Shown in pieces: positions 42,831-50,206 of a stretch of DNA of 54,600 nucleotides (its first letter is position 1; every line of letters begins with the position of its first letter). Origin of the DNA: Melioribacteraceae bacterium. GTDB taxonomy: Bacteria; Bacteroidota; Ignavibacteria; Ignavibacteriales; Melioribacteraceae. The notes under the pieces are model-generated. The model had not been told where the DNA came from. It made no database searches and saw only the letters and a program-made list of their open reading frames with translations. Position numbers and translations under genes: made by a program. The DNA is taken from positions 1 through 54,600 of the forward strand of contig BQMY01000098.1 in NCBI GenBank assembly GCA_022181065.1, in the 5' to 3' direction.

Positions 42831-43577
42831 TTAGTTTCCTCTCTCAAGTTCTCTGAATGAGAAAATTCTGTCTTTTAATTTTATATCAAATTCCATGTCG
42901 AGCATCTTGAATTCGGTGTGATGCCCCTCTTTTGTCAGACTTATCATTTTCCAGGCAGCCGGAAGTTTTCGTCCACCCATCATTTTTACATCGCCGAATT
43001 CCATACGTCTGACCGGCTTGCCATTTTCATCAAAATAGACTACACGAGCGGGTAGATTATCAGATTTTCTCACGTAATAATGGAGTTTTCCCCATACTAC
43101 AGGAGCGTCAGGTTTAGGTTTGAGTTCTATTTCCCAGCACTTTTCACCATCGATAGTTTGCTCACCGGTGATCTTCTGAAAATAATCATCCGATAAATCC
43201 GATTCTCTCACAAGATCATCATTTGTAAAATCCGAGCCGTTCCACGATTGCAGCATCATAGAAGGTGGGATTTTAATTGTGGTTTCGGTATTCTTGAGAT
43301 AATTCCACATTTCGTTGCCAATTTTCAAGGTTTTATTTCCGGCTTCCCGGCGGGGCGATTCGATAACGATTAATGCTTTTTCATTGCCTTGCCACCAGCT
43401 TTCCATCTTCAGGGTACGCGTAAAATCAGGATTGACAACTGTCATCTCTACTGTTCCATGAGCAGTTTTACCCTTGATTACATTTTCAGCCTTACTGATT
43501 ATTTCTTTCGCGTCCTGACCCGATGTAGTAAAACTAATTGCCACGAAAAGAAAGAAAAATCTTTTTAATAATATCAT
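42831..43577 (-). CDS. Outer membrane lipoprotein-sorting (LolA-like) periplasmic carrier
   Basis: A 248-residue exported protein. The ATG at 43577 gives a normal signal peptide (MILLKRFFFLFVAISFTTSGQ); an apparent upstream start lies inside a regulatory palindrome and is unlikely. Mature sequence follows the LolA-like/outer membrane lipoprotein-sorting family: AENVIKGKTAHGTVEMTVVNPDFTRTLKMESWW, then LIVIESPRREAGNKTLKIGNEMWNYLK, DDYFQKITGEQTIDGEKCWEIELKPKPDAPVVWGKLHYYVRKSDNLPARVVYFDENGKPVRRMEF. The half-open barrel holds acyl chains in family members. First gene of a five-gene leftward operon. Confidence 0.88.
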   Translation of the reverse strand: MILLKRFFFLFVAISFTTSGQDAKEIISKAENVIKGKTAHGTVEMTVVNPDFTRTLKMESWWQGNEKALIVIESPRREAGNKTLKIGNEMWNYLKNTETTIKIPPSMMLQSWNGSDFTNDDLVRESDLSDDYFQKITGEQTIDGEKCWEIELKPKPDAPVVWGKLHYYVRKSDNLPARVVYFDENGKPVRRMEFGDVKMMGGRKLPAAWKMISLTKEGHHTEFKMLDMEFDIKLKDRIFSFRELERGN

Positions 43578-43597
43578 TTTTGCCTCAAAAAATATAA

Positions 43598-43615
43598 TGA
43601 CTAAACGTTCAGTCA
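43598..43615. promoter_or_regulatory. Candidate TetR operator before the LolA-like/ABC operon
   Basis: TGACTAAACGTTCAGTCA is an 18-bp palindrome with a single mismatched pair, located 21 bp upstream of the LolA-like start. A related 18-nt sequence, TGACCATTTATTCAGTTA, lies at 44264-44281, just before the TetR gene on the other side. This links the TetR gene at 44287 to this operon. Confidence 0.65.
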
Positions 43616-43619
43616 AAAA

Positions 43620-43940
43620 CTATTATTTATAATTTACATTGTCAAGCGAATTCGTGTTAATTACTAATAAAACAGTTAAGAATACTTCAAATACAGTAGT
43701 TTTCCAGACTTTGAGAAGAATATGAACCTGTACAAATAATTCACAGGAATCACCATCCACTTTTTGTCGGGGTTGACTAAAAAGGGAGTCTGCCCCTTAC
43801 AAAATCATCTATGTCTTTGTTCCCCATTAAAATCGGGAGGCATTAAGTTTTTGTTTTTCGTTTTTACTTAAAATTTACAATCATAGATTAACGACCATAA
43901 TAGGTGGGCGAGGCACTCGAATCCCCGGAAAAAGCATGAT
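43620..43940. other. Intergenic region without supported gene
   Basis: About 320 bp between the LolA-like operon promoter and repeat copy E. No coding sequence or RNA structure is recognised; it contains no T-loop or anticodon-arm pattern for a tRNA. Confidence 0.5.
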
Positions 43941-44140
43941 ATTAAACGAACCCATCCTAAATCCTTCCCTTTATTAAAGGGAAGGACTTTTGACTGTTCA
44001 AATCTGCTATTTTTAAAAGTCCTCCTTCGAACCTGTGTGCCTCAGGCGTAGGAGGTGGATTTCGACGATAGTCGAAAGACGGAGGATGATTCATTAGGTA
44101 TTTAGACTTTTTGGTCATCCCCCTGCTTTCCTAATAAAAG
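43941..44140 (+). repeat. MITE-like dispersed element, copy E
   Basis: A TCCTTCCCTTtatTAAAGGGAAGGA hairpin leads in, then AGTCCTCCTTCGAAC, GTAGGAGGTGG, the hairpin TTTCGACgataGTCGAAA (44060-44077), GACGGAGGATGATTC and a GACTTTTTGGTCATCCCCC block that is shared with copy A. It lies between the LolA-like operon and its proposed TetR regulator and has no coding potential. Confidence 0.7.
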
Positions 44141-44263
44141 CGCATGAAATATAGATTGACTAAATTGGAAATAGCTTTCTCTGTTATAAGGACAACAACT
44201 TAGACCACTTATCTTAATCAATTATTCTCTTGATATAGAAAAAAATATTTCCTAATTTTTGAA

Positions 44264-44281
44264 TGACCATTTATTCAGTTA
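44264..44281. promoter_or_regulatory. Possible TetR autoregulatory site
   Basis: TGACCATTTATTCAGTTA keeps the outer TGAC/AGT-A and central TTC positions of the palindrome at 43598-43615 and ends 5 bp before the TetR ATG. The palindrome is imperfect, so confidence is low. Confidence 0.4.
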
Positions 44282-44286
44282 AAAAT

Positions 44287-44883
44287 ATGCCAAGAACACC
44301 CGAACAAAATAAAGAGATAAGAGAGAAGACACGTCGTTCAATAATGGATAACGCCCTGAAACTTTTTGCCACAAAAGGTTTCCATGGTACTTCCATGGCG
44401 GATGTTGCAAAAGAGGCGGGTGTTTCGAAGGGACTTGCGTATAATTACTTCAAAAGCAAGGATGATATCGCTCATTCTATAATCAATGAAATAATGGTTG
44501 TGGGGGATCAGATTGTAATGATGATGCAAAAGATTGACGACCCTGTTGAACAACTCCACACCATGATCAATTATACATTCGGCTTCCTGGATGAAAACGA
44601 GCAATACTGGCGTTTGTATATTTCGTTTGTTCTGCAGCCCGAAGTAGCCAATATGAGCTCGGAAATTATGTTAAAATTCGCAAAAAATATGTTTCATGCG
44701 CTGGAAGATATATTTACCAGAATTGGCATTAAAAACGTGAAGGAAGAAGCCCGCTACATCGGCGCGTTAATAGATGGAATAACCCTGCACTACTATTTTG
44801 ATAAAGAGAACTATCCGCTCAAATCCGTTTTAAAACTGCTCCACTCTAAATACAGCCGTGAGGCTTTGGAAATGCTAAAATAA
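44287..44883 (+). CDS. TetR family transcriptional regulator (putative regulator of LolA/ABC operon)
   Basis: A 198-residue regulator. The ATG at 44287 (MPRTPEQNKEIREKTRRSIMD) is the usual start of this subfamily; an ATG at 44263 would place eight further residues over a palindrome. The HTH is NALKLFATKGFHGTSMADVAKEAGVSKGLAYNYFKSKDDIAHSII (~17-61). The C-terminal domain is helical with conserved YFDKENYPL near the end. It is divergent from the LolA-like operon (0.7 kb away, with copy E between) and is the likely repressor acting on the TGACTAAACGTTCAGTCA site. Its 3' end overlaps the convergent Rieske-like gene by 9 bp. Confidence 0.93.
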   Translation: MPRTPEQNKEIREKTRRSIMDNALKLFATKGFHGTSMADVAKEAGVSKGLAYNYFKSKDDIAHSIINEIMVVGDQIVMMMQKIDDPVEQLHTMINYTFGFLDENEQYWRLYISFVLQPEVANMSSEIMLKFAKNMFHALEDIFTRIGIKNVKEEARYIGALIDGITLHYYFDKENYPLKSVLKLLHSKYSREALEMLK

Positions 44884-45342
44884 ACTTACAGTCATTTTAT
44901 TCTGGATGATCGTAAAATTGTAAACCTGCAAGTCTCCATCTGCCATACCCGATTTCGCGTTTCCATCAAGGTCATACTTTGCTCTGCCCATCGAAGAGCA
45001 TTCAAATCTCTCCGCGTCATGATTATATCGTAATGCTTTATCGCGATGGGTACAATGACTTGAAACTACCCTGTAGGATTCATTACCGGTGTTTGCGATT
45101 AGTATTTTGTCACCAATTCTCTCATCGGAGACCAGAGCGGATCCCCCCACCACTGACAATGCTTTCACATCGTTAAGATTAATTACAAGTTGATTATTTT
45201 CAATTACGTAACAATCCTGGGGAATTTCGGGTGCCTGATTTACAAAAATCAATGTTTCGCAATTCACGGCAAATATAACTAGGGCGAGCAAAAATATTGA
45301 GTTGAGCGTTATCAGGTATATATTTTTGTTCTCTTCTGCCAT
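44875..45342 (-). CDS. Membrane-anchored Rieske-like protein with altered second motif
   Basis: A 155-residue protein with an N-terminal membrane anchor (IYLITLNSIFLLALVIFAVNC). Residues ~60-155 follow the Rieske fold. The first ligand motif is C97-T-H99; the second, after the standard 15-residue gap, is C115-S-S-M118-G instead of C-x-x-H-G, so one His ligand is replaced by Met. The flanking pattern RAKYDLDGNAKSG corresponds to the usual SxFDxxGxxxxG. The cluster may be absent, altered or ligated differently. Likely periplasmic electron transfer or a structural relic. Convergent with the TetR gene. Confidence 0.7.
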   Translation of the reverse strand: MAEENKNIYLITLNSIFLLALVIFAVNCETLIFVNQAPEIPQDCYVIENNQLVINLNDVKALSVVGGSALVSDERIGDKILIANTGNESYRVVSSHCTHRDKALRYNHDAERFECSSMGRAKYDLDGNAKSGMADGDLQVYNFTIIQNKMTVSLF

Positions 45343-45468
45343 CTTTTTCTTTCTTTTGTTAATGCAAATATCTTTATAAAAAAGACGTTAGAAAATGCAC
45401 AATTGTTTCTCTACATTACTATTTGCACCATATTCATGAAATTTAACTTTCCACAAAAAACTGGAAAA

Positions 45469-46932
45469 TCATTCCTCCCTGGCATCCGGCTTGAGATAAC
45501 TAAAAATAATTACCGCCAAACCGGCGAAAATAAACCCCGGTACAAGTTCGTATAGGAACCCTTTGAGGAAATCAACCCGGTTCCAGATTATAACCGTTAA
45601 TACCCCTGTTATAAATCCGGCAAATACACCCGCCTTGGAAGTTTTCTCCCAGAAGAGGGCTAGAATTATCGCCGGTCCGAACGCAGCGCCCAATCCACCC
45701 CACGCAAACAACACAAGCCAAAACACCAGATCACTTGCTATATATCCGAACAGAAGCGAGGCCAAAACTATCACTGTAATAATTACTCTGCTGTGGAGCA
45801 CCAGGTATCTTTCCTTGATAACTTTCCCCGGGGCAATCACTTTCTGATAAATATCTCTTATCACTGCGGAAGCACACACCAGCAGCATCGAATCGGCGGT
45901 TGACATGATAGCCGCCAGAATTGAAGCAATAATTATCCCGAACAATACAGGGTGCAGATGTTCAGAAGCAACCATCGGGAACAAATTTTCAGGGTCACCG
46001 CCGGGCAGACTTTCAATTCCGGTAAAATATATCCTGCCGAATAGACCAATTGCCACAGCTGAAACCGCCATGATAATATTCCAGAATGTACCAACGTAAG
46101 CGCTGAATTTCAGTTTTTTCGGGTCGTCAATCGACATGTATCTCACAAGAATATGCGGATTACCTGGCGAACCAAGTCCTATTCCGACAAACCCGATTAA
46201 TGCTCCAGCTGAAATAGCAAGGGGATCGAGCAAGGCAGCATCGGCAAGATTTAATTTAGCAACAATATTTGAAATTCCACCGGCATCAAAAATTACGATC
46301 AGCGGTAGGGCTACCAGTGAAAATATCATAAAAACAGCCTGTACCACATCCGTGATTGAAACCGCGAGAAATCCTCCCATCAAGGTATAACCCAAAACAA
46401 TTAGCGCGGTAAGGAAAACCCCTGTATTCGGTTCCATTCCAAAACTTGATGATAACGCTTTCCCGCCTCCCACAAACTGAGCGCTGATGTACGCGGACAT
46501 AAATACAAGAATAATGACTGCTGAAGATATTCTCAGCAAATTGGTTTTATCATTAAATCTGGAAGAAAAATAATCACTCAGGGTCAGATCGTTTTGATCT
46601 TTGGTCGCCTTTCTCAGTTTGGGTGCCGCAAAGAGGAACATCAGGCACTCGGCAATTACATAACCAACCGCCGCCCAGATAGCAGAAACTCCCCTGACAT
46701 ATGCCATTCCCGTTAGTCCAAGCAACAACCAGCTGCTCCTCCCGGATACCACCGCACTCAACGCCACAACAAACTTGTTCATTTTTCTGCCGCCAAGGAA
46801 AAACTCTGTGAGTCCTTTCGAGGAATAGCGGGCACTCCACATCCCTATTAAAACAATCATAACAAGGTATAACAGAAACGCGATAACAGCATATGAGTTT
46901 GCGTTTACATTAATTATTGCTGTATCTTCCAA
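45469..46932 (-). CDS. putP: Sodium:solute symporter, PutP type
   Basis: A 487-residue secondary transporter of the SSS family (SLC5-like, LeuT fold) with about 13 TM helices. The GSPGNPHILVRYMSIDDPKKLK segment (around residues 255-275), SGRSSWLLLGLTGMAY and the GGFLAVSITDVVQAVFMIFSL region match Na+/proline symporters. Na2-site-like residues are plausible in the ASILAAIMSTADSMLLVCASAV helix. It would bring proline into the cell with Na+. The substrate is inferred from PutP-like motifs and could be another amino acid. AGAGG precedes the ATG. The PH-domain gene ends 15 bp upstream. Confidence 0.85.
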   Translation of the reverse strand: MEDTAIINVNANSYAVIAFLLYLVMIVLIGMWSARYSSKGLTEFFLGGRKMNKFVVALSAVVSGRSSWLLLGLTGMAYVRGVSAIWAAVGYVIAECLMFLFAAPKLRKATKDQNDLTLSDYFSSRFNDKTNLLRISSAVIILVFMSAYISAQFVGGGKALSSSFGMEPNTGVFLTALIVLGYTLMGGFLAVSITDVVQAVFMIFSLVALPLIVIFDAGGISNIVAKLNLADAALLDPLAISAGALIGFVGIGLGSPGNPHILVRYMSIDDPKKLKFSAYVGTFWNIIMAVSAVAIGLFGRIYFTGIESLPGGDPENLFPMVASEHLHPVLFGIIIASILAAIMSTADSMLLVCASAVIRDIYQKVIAPGKVIKERYLVLHSRVIITVIVLASLLFGYIASDLVFWLVLFAWGGLGAAFGPAIILALFWEKTSKAGVFAGFITGVLTVIIWNRVDFLKGFLYELVPGFIFAGLAVIIFSYLKPDAREE

Positions 46933-46947
46933 GAACGACCTCTTATA

Positions 46948-47556
46948 TTATTTCTTTTCCAGAAGTTCTCTTATTTTTCTAACCTCTTCAACCAAAATAC
47001 CAATCTCATTTGATTTGGTAGGACTATCATTTTCAGTGACTGTTTTGCTTAAAGACCCTCCTCGCTGAGCGGTCATAATTTTTTCGCGCAAATCTTCTAT
47101 TAAACCTTCCCACTCTGTCAATCCAGCGAATATTGCTTCATAGCCGGTCGGACTTTGAGTCTGCCCCGCTGTCTGCACTTTAATTGATGCCATCCCCAGA
47201 AATCTGTCGTAGAGTGATCTGTGAAGTTGAAAATCTGTTACCGCCTTAAATGGAATAGTCTGTTCAATTTTTGAGATTATACCCTTGTTGAGTCTGATCC
47301 GCTCATCTTCAATAGTATATTTCAGGTTTTTAATCCATAGTTTGAAAAGCGGCACCGATATAATATAAATCAGGAAATTGACCCCCAGAAAAATAGGCCA
47401 GACTACTATCCCCACTTGCCCCGGTGATGCTTTCCCGAGAGGTATCACAATTTGAAAAAAAAGAGCGAATAGGAATAGGAATGTTGAAAACGTGAGTAAA
47501 ATATAGATTTGTTTAGTAAATAATTTTTTGTCGGGATAAATAATTTCAGGCTTCAT
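46948..47556 (-). CDS. YdbS-like membrane PH-domain protein (bPH_2)
   Basis: A 202-residue protein from the ATG at 47556, preceded by GGAG; the longer frame from 47577 is less likely. Two hydrophobic helices (IYILLTFSTFLFLFALFFQIVIPLG and QVGIVVWPIFLGVNFLIYIISV) are followed by a PH-like domain: KYTIEDERIRLNKGIISKIEQTIPFKAVTDFQLHRSLYDRFLGMASIKVQTAG, the classic bPH_2 pattern with the YDRFLG turn. The C-terminal ~45 residues are charged and probably coiled coil. Function unknown; likely the first gene of a unit with the symporter. Confidence 0.85.
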   Translation of the reverse strand: MKPEIIYPDKKLFTKQIYILLTFSTFLFLFALFFQIVIPLGKASPGQVGIVVWPIFLGVNFLIYIISVPLFKLWIKNLKYTIEDERIRLNKGIISKIEQTIPFKAVTDFQLHRSLYDRFLGMASIKVQTAGQTQSPTGYEAIFAGLTEWEGLIEDLREKIMTAQRGGSLSKTVTENDSPTKSNEIGILVEEVRKIRELLEKK

Positions 47557-47640
47557 TTTCGTCTCCAATTTTAACACAAATTAAAAATATCAGAGGTAAA
47601 TTGAAACCATTATTAAATATTTAAAGAAGTGAATGAACGA

Positions 47641-48120
47641 TTAGAAGCGTTTTACAAGAAGAATTTCAGTATCCTGCAATTCATAAACTTTAATAAATTC
47701 ATCTTTTGAAGGGCGGTAAACTATTGTCAGTACAATCAACAGAATCATTACGAGTAGCAATTCCCAACCGGGCATGAACGTGTATGCAAACATATTCCAA
47801 AGCTGAGCTGTTGCCATAAGGTACATTCCCATTCTGGACCTTGATACATAAGCATTAAACTTATCGTTGAATTCTTCAACGCCGGCTTTTTTGGATCGTT
47901 TTTTTCGTGCCGCGCCAACTAAAATAGAATTGAAGACTATTGTGTAGAAAATAATTCTTGGCTGTTCAATTTTAACAGATAGATCAATATTATCCAGATA
48001 GAGAAAACTGATAAGAAGAATGCCCACCTGAAATGTAAGGAATACGATAAAGAGGTTATCCTGTTTTTTGAATAATTCCTTGTAATAGGATTCATTCAAT
48101 AATATATCTTTGGAGTTCAA
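47641..48120 (-). CDS. Membrane protein of unknown function
   Basis: A 159-residue protein with TM segments at ~23-42 (LFIVFLTFQVGILLISFLYL), ~55-68 and ~118-138 (LLLVMILLIVLTIVYRP). The only possible start is a TTG at 48120, one base after the stop of the upstream gene, suggesting translational coupling. Between the TM segments is a basic stretch (AARKKRSKKAG). No family recognised. Confidence 0.6.
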   Translation of the reverse strand: MNSKDILLNESYYKELFKKQDNLFIVFLTFQVGILLISFLYLDNIDLSVKIEQPRIIFYTIVFNSILVGAARKKRSKKAGVEEFNDKFNAYVSRSRMGMYLMATAQLWNMFAYTFMPGWELLLVMILLIVLTIVYRPSKDEFIKVYELQDTEILLVKRF

Positions 48121-48121
48121 A

Positions 48122-48511
48122 TCAGTTAATATCTTTTAAAAGAAATTTGTTTTTATCCATAACAAAAATAAATTCGGCACCAATTTTCCTGCCGCCGCTG
48201 CTGAAAGAAATATTAACAATATGTTCTTCCTGCTTTGCTTTATTACTTACCTGAGCCCCTTCAATAGTATAAGAATCACTAATACTTAAAAAAGCGCTTA
48301 TCTTTTTTGTTAGCCGATTTGCACCTCGGTTACCCTTAGTTTGCACGCAGTATTTACTTGCCGTGGGATAGTTTTTTGTTTCACATAATTTGAAGATTTC
48401 ATCGATAGTTTTTACCAGTTCTTTTGACTGAGCAAAACCGGAAGATTGGGAACCGGCAATTATCAATAAAACCAGCGCATAGAAAAAATATTTACTTTTT
48501 ATGTTTTGCAT
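48122..48511 (-). CDS. Small exported protein of unknown function
   Basis: A 129-residue protein with a signal peptide (MQNIKSKYFFYALVLLIIAGSQSSGFAQ). The mature ~100 residues look like a cystatin- or NTF2-like alpha+beta unit: LVKTIDEIFKLCETKNYPTASKYCVQTKG, then EEHIVNISFSSGGRKIGAEFIFVMDKNKFLLKDI. The latter is the final beta-sheet seen in DUF4783-like proteins, but I cannot claim the family. Coupled to the following membrane protein gene (1 bp gap). Confidence 0.65.
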   Translation of the reverse strand: MQNIKSKYFFYALVLLIIAGSQSSGFAQSKELVKTIDEIFKLCETKNYPTASKYCVQTKGNRGANRLTKKISAFLSISDSYTIEGAQVSNKAKQEEHIVNISFSSGGRKIGAEFIFVMDKNKFLLKDIN

Positions 48512-48586
48512 ACTCTTTTGTTATTATGAACATTCTCATATAATAGTCTACAATATTTGTGCCTTAAAACAATATAACACTTTTAT

Positions 48587-49360
48587 TTAATAAGTAAAGT
48601 GCTTAATCTGCTCGCCGTGCCTCCCGATTTCGGTCATCGCCTCAATACCGATTTCCAGATGCATATTTACAAACTTCCGGGTAACCACTTTGTCTGAATC
48701 TGAAGTTTTAATACCATCGGGAATCATTGGTAAGTCAGAAACCAGCAATAGCGCGCCCCTGTTAATCTGATTGGTATACCCGGAAACAAATAATGTAGCG
48801 GTTTCCATATCAATACCGATTGCTCCGAGTGATTGCAGATACTCCTTAAATTTTTCATCCCACTCCCACACCCTCCGGTTTGTGGTGTAGATCACACCGG
48901 TACGATATTCCATATTACGAGTGCGAATTTTATCCGAAACAAACTTATGGAGTTTGAACGAAGGTAACGCGGGTACTTCAGGCGGCATATAATCGTTGCT
49001 CGTACCTTCACCCCTGATTGCCGCAGTGGGGAGAATAAAATGCCCCAACTCTGTGGAATGTTTCAACCCGCCACACTTGCCAAGAAAGAGAACTCCCTTC
49101 GGTTCAATTGCGATCAGTAAATCCATTATTGTTGCAGCGTTAGCCGAGCCGATACCAAAATTAATAATTGATAATCCATCAACATTTGTAGCTGTCTGCA
49201 TAGGATTATCGCTGCCTTTTACTTCGCAGCCAAATTTATCGGCAAACATCTTTACATAATTTTTAAAGTTTGTAAGAAGAAGGTAATCTCCGAACTCTTC
49301 AAGTGCCGTTCCCGTATAACGGGGCAGCCAGTTCTGTGCTATTTCGAGCTTAGTTTTCAT
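48587..49360 (-). CDS. amn: AMP nucleosidase
   Basis: A 257-residue nucleoside phosphorylase-fold enzyme that hydrolyses AMP to adenine and ribose 5-phosphate, the short form found in Bacteroidota. Motifs: IINFGIGSANAATIMDLLIAIEPKGVLFLGKCGGLK (phosphate-binding glycines), TAAIRGEGTSNDYMPPEVPAL, AIGIDMETATLFVSGY (the catalytic and substrate-binding Glu-Thr-Ala region) and LLLVSDLPMIPDGIKT. Cytoplasmic, purine salvage or AMP control. The length is about half that of the E. coli Amn, which has an N-terminal regulatory domain. Isolated gene. Confidence 0.9.
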   Translation of the reverse strand: MKTKLEIAQNWLPRYTGTALEEFGDYLLLTNFKNYVKMFADKFGCEVKGSDNPMQTATNVDGLSIINFGIGSANAATIMDLLIAIEPKGVLFLGKCGGLKHSTELGHFILPTAAIRGEGTSNDYMPPEVPALPSFKLHKFVSDKIRTRNMEYRTGVIYTTNRRVWEWDEKFKEYLQSLGAIGIDMETATLFVSGYTNQINRGALLLVSDLPMIPDGIKTSDSDKVVTRKFVNMHLEIGIEAMTEIGRHGEQIKHFTY

Positions 49361-49438
49361 ATCAGGATTATTGCAAACCGGTTAATCAACAGAATGTAAT
49401 GTTTTTTAAATTTAAAACATACTGTTTTATGTGAATTT

Positions 49439-50011
49439 TTAGTTGATTGTTTTATTTTCTAAACGTTTATCAAACATTTCGTTAATTTTTAACGCAAAAT
49501 AGGAGAACATATATCCTATTGCAGTCCCTACAACAGCACCTGCTAAAATATCAGAGGGATAATGCACGCCGACATATGGTCTGGAAAATGCCACCAATGA
49601 CGCTACCACAAGCAATGTTATCTTTGCCTTGGGATATAGCCTCAGGAAAAAAACTCCTATCGCAAAATTGTTAACTGCGTGCGAGGATGGGAATGAATAT
49701 GAACTAGATTTGCAACATAATACATTTACCACGTCCAAGGCGTTACACGGTCTAATCCTTTCAAAAATCGATTTTACAAAATTACTGTTGAACTGGTCTG
49801 AAAAAGTAATCACAACAATTGCCCCCAATGCCGCAATCCTGCCATACCTGCCCCCTTTAATCATTAACCATAAAAAAGCAATTATATAAACCGGGAACCA
49901 ATGTTTAACATTTGTAATGAAGGGGAAAAACCAGTCGAATACCGGGTTGGAGATAGTATCGTTAATGAAATAAAATACCGCCAGATCAATCGAATATAAA
50001 AAGTCAGCCAT
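49439..50011 (-). CDS. PAP2-family membrane phosphatase
   Basis: A 190-residue integral membrane phosphatase of the type 2 phosphatidic acid phosphatase superfamily. The three signature motifs are present: KSIFERIRP (KxxxxxxRP), SSYSFPSSHAVNN (PSGH replaced by PSSH), and SRPYVGVHYPSDILAG (SRxxxxxHxxxD). Five to six TM helices separate them. The active site faces the periplasm, so it probably dephosphorylates undecaprenyl pyrophosphate or a lipid phosphate. AAGGAAAAG precedes the ATG. Confidence 0.92.
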   Translation of the reverse strand: MADFLYSIDLAVFYFINDTISNPVFDWFFPFITNVKHWFPVYIIAFLWLMIKGGRYGRIAALGAIVVITFSDQFNSNFVKSIFERIRPCNALDVVNVLCCKSSSYSFPSSHAVNNFAIGVFFLRLYPKAKITLLVVASLVAFSRPYVGVHYPSDILAGAVVGTAIGYMFSYFALKINEMFDKRLENKTIN

Positions 50012-50163
50012 CTTTTCCTTTTCTTTAGCCTAAACATCTGTAACAATCAGCAAAAAAACAAGTCAATCTTTCGGCTCGATTATTGGATATTTACCTGTGC
50101 AGAATACGAATATTAAAAGAAAACACGAAAAAGATGCAAAACAGATAATTAAATATTTTTTAC

Positions 50164-50183
50164 ACCTGTAATTACTTACAGGT
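50164..50183. promoter_or_regulatory. Perfect inverted repeat upstream of hybrid kinase
   Basis: ACCTGTAA (50164-50171) and TTACAGGT (50176-50183) form an 8+8 perfect palindrome with a 4-bp spacer, ending 23 bp before the kinase ATG at 50207. Location and symmetry suit an operator; the binding factor is unknown. Confidence 0.5.
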
Positions 50184-50206
50184 AATTTTGTGGGTTGAGG
50201 ATTAAA

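Noticed and set aside
43905..43935. tRNA-like CTCGAATCCCC sequence
   Set aside because: No acceptor, D or anticodon arm can be folded around it.
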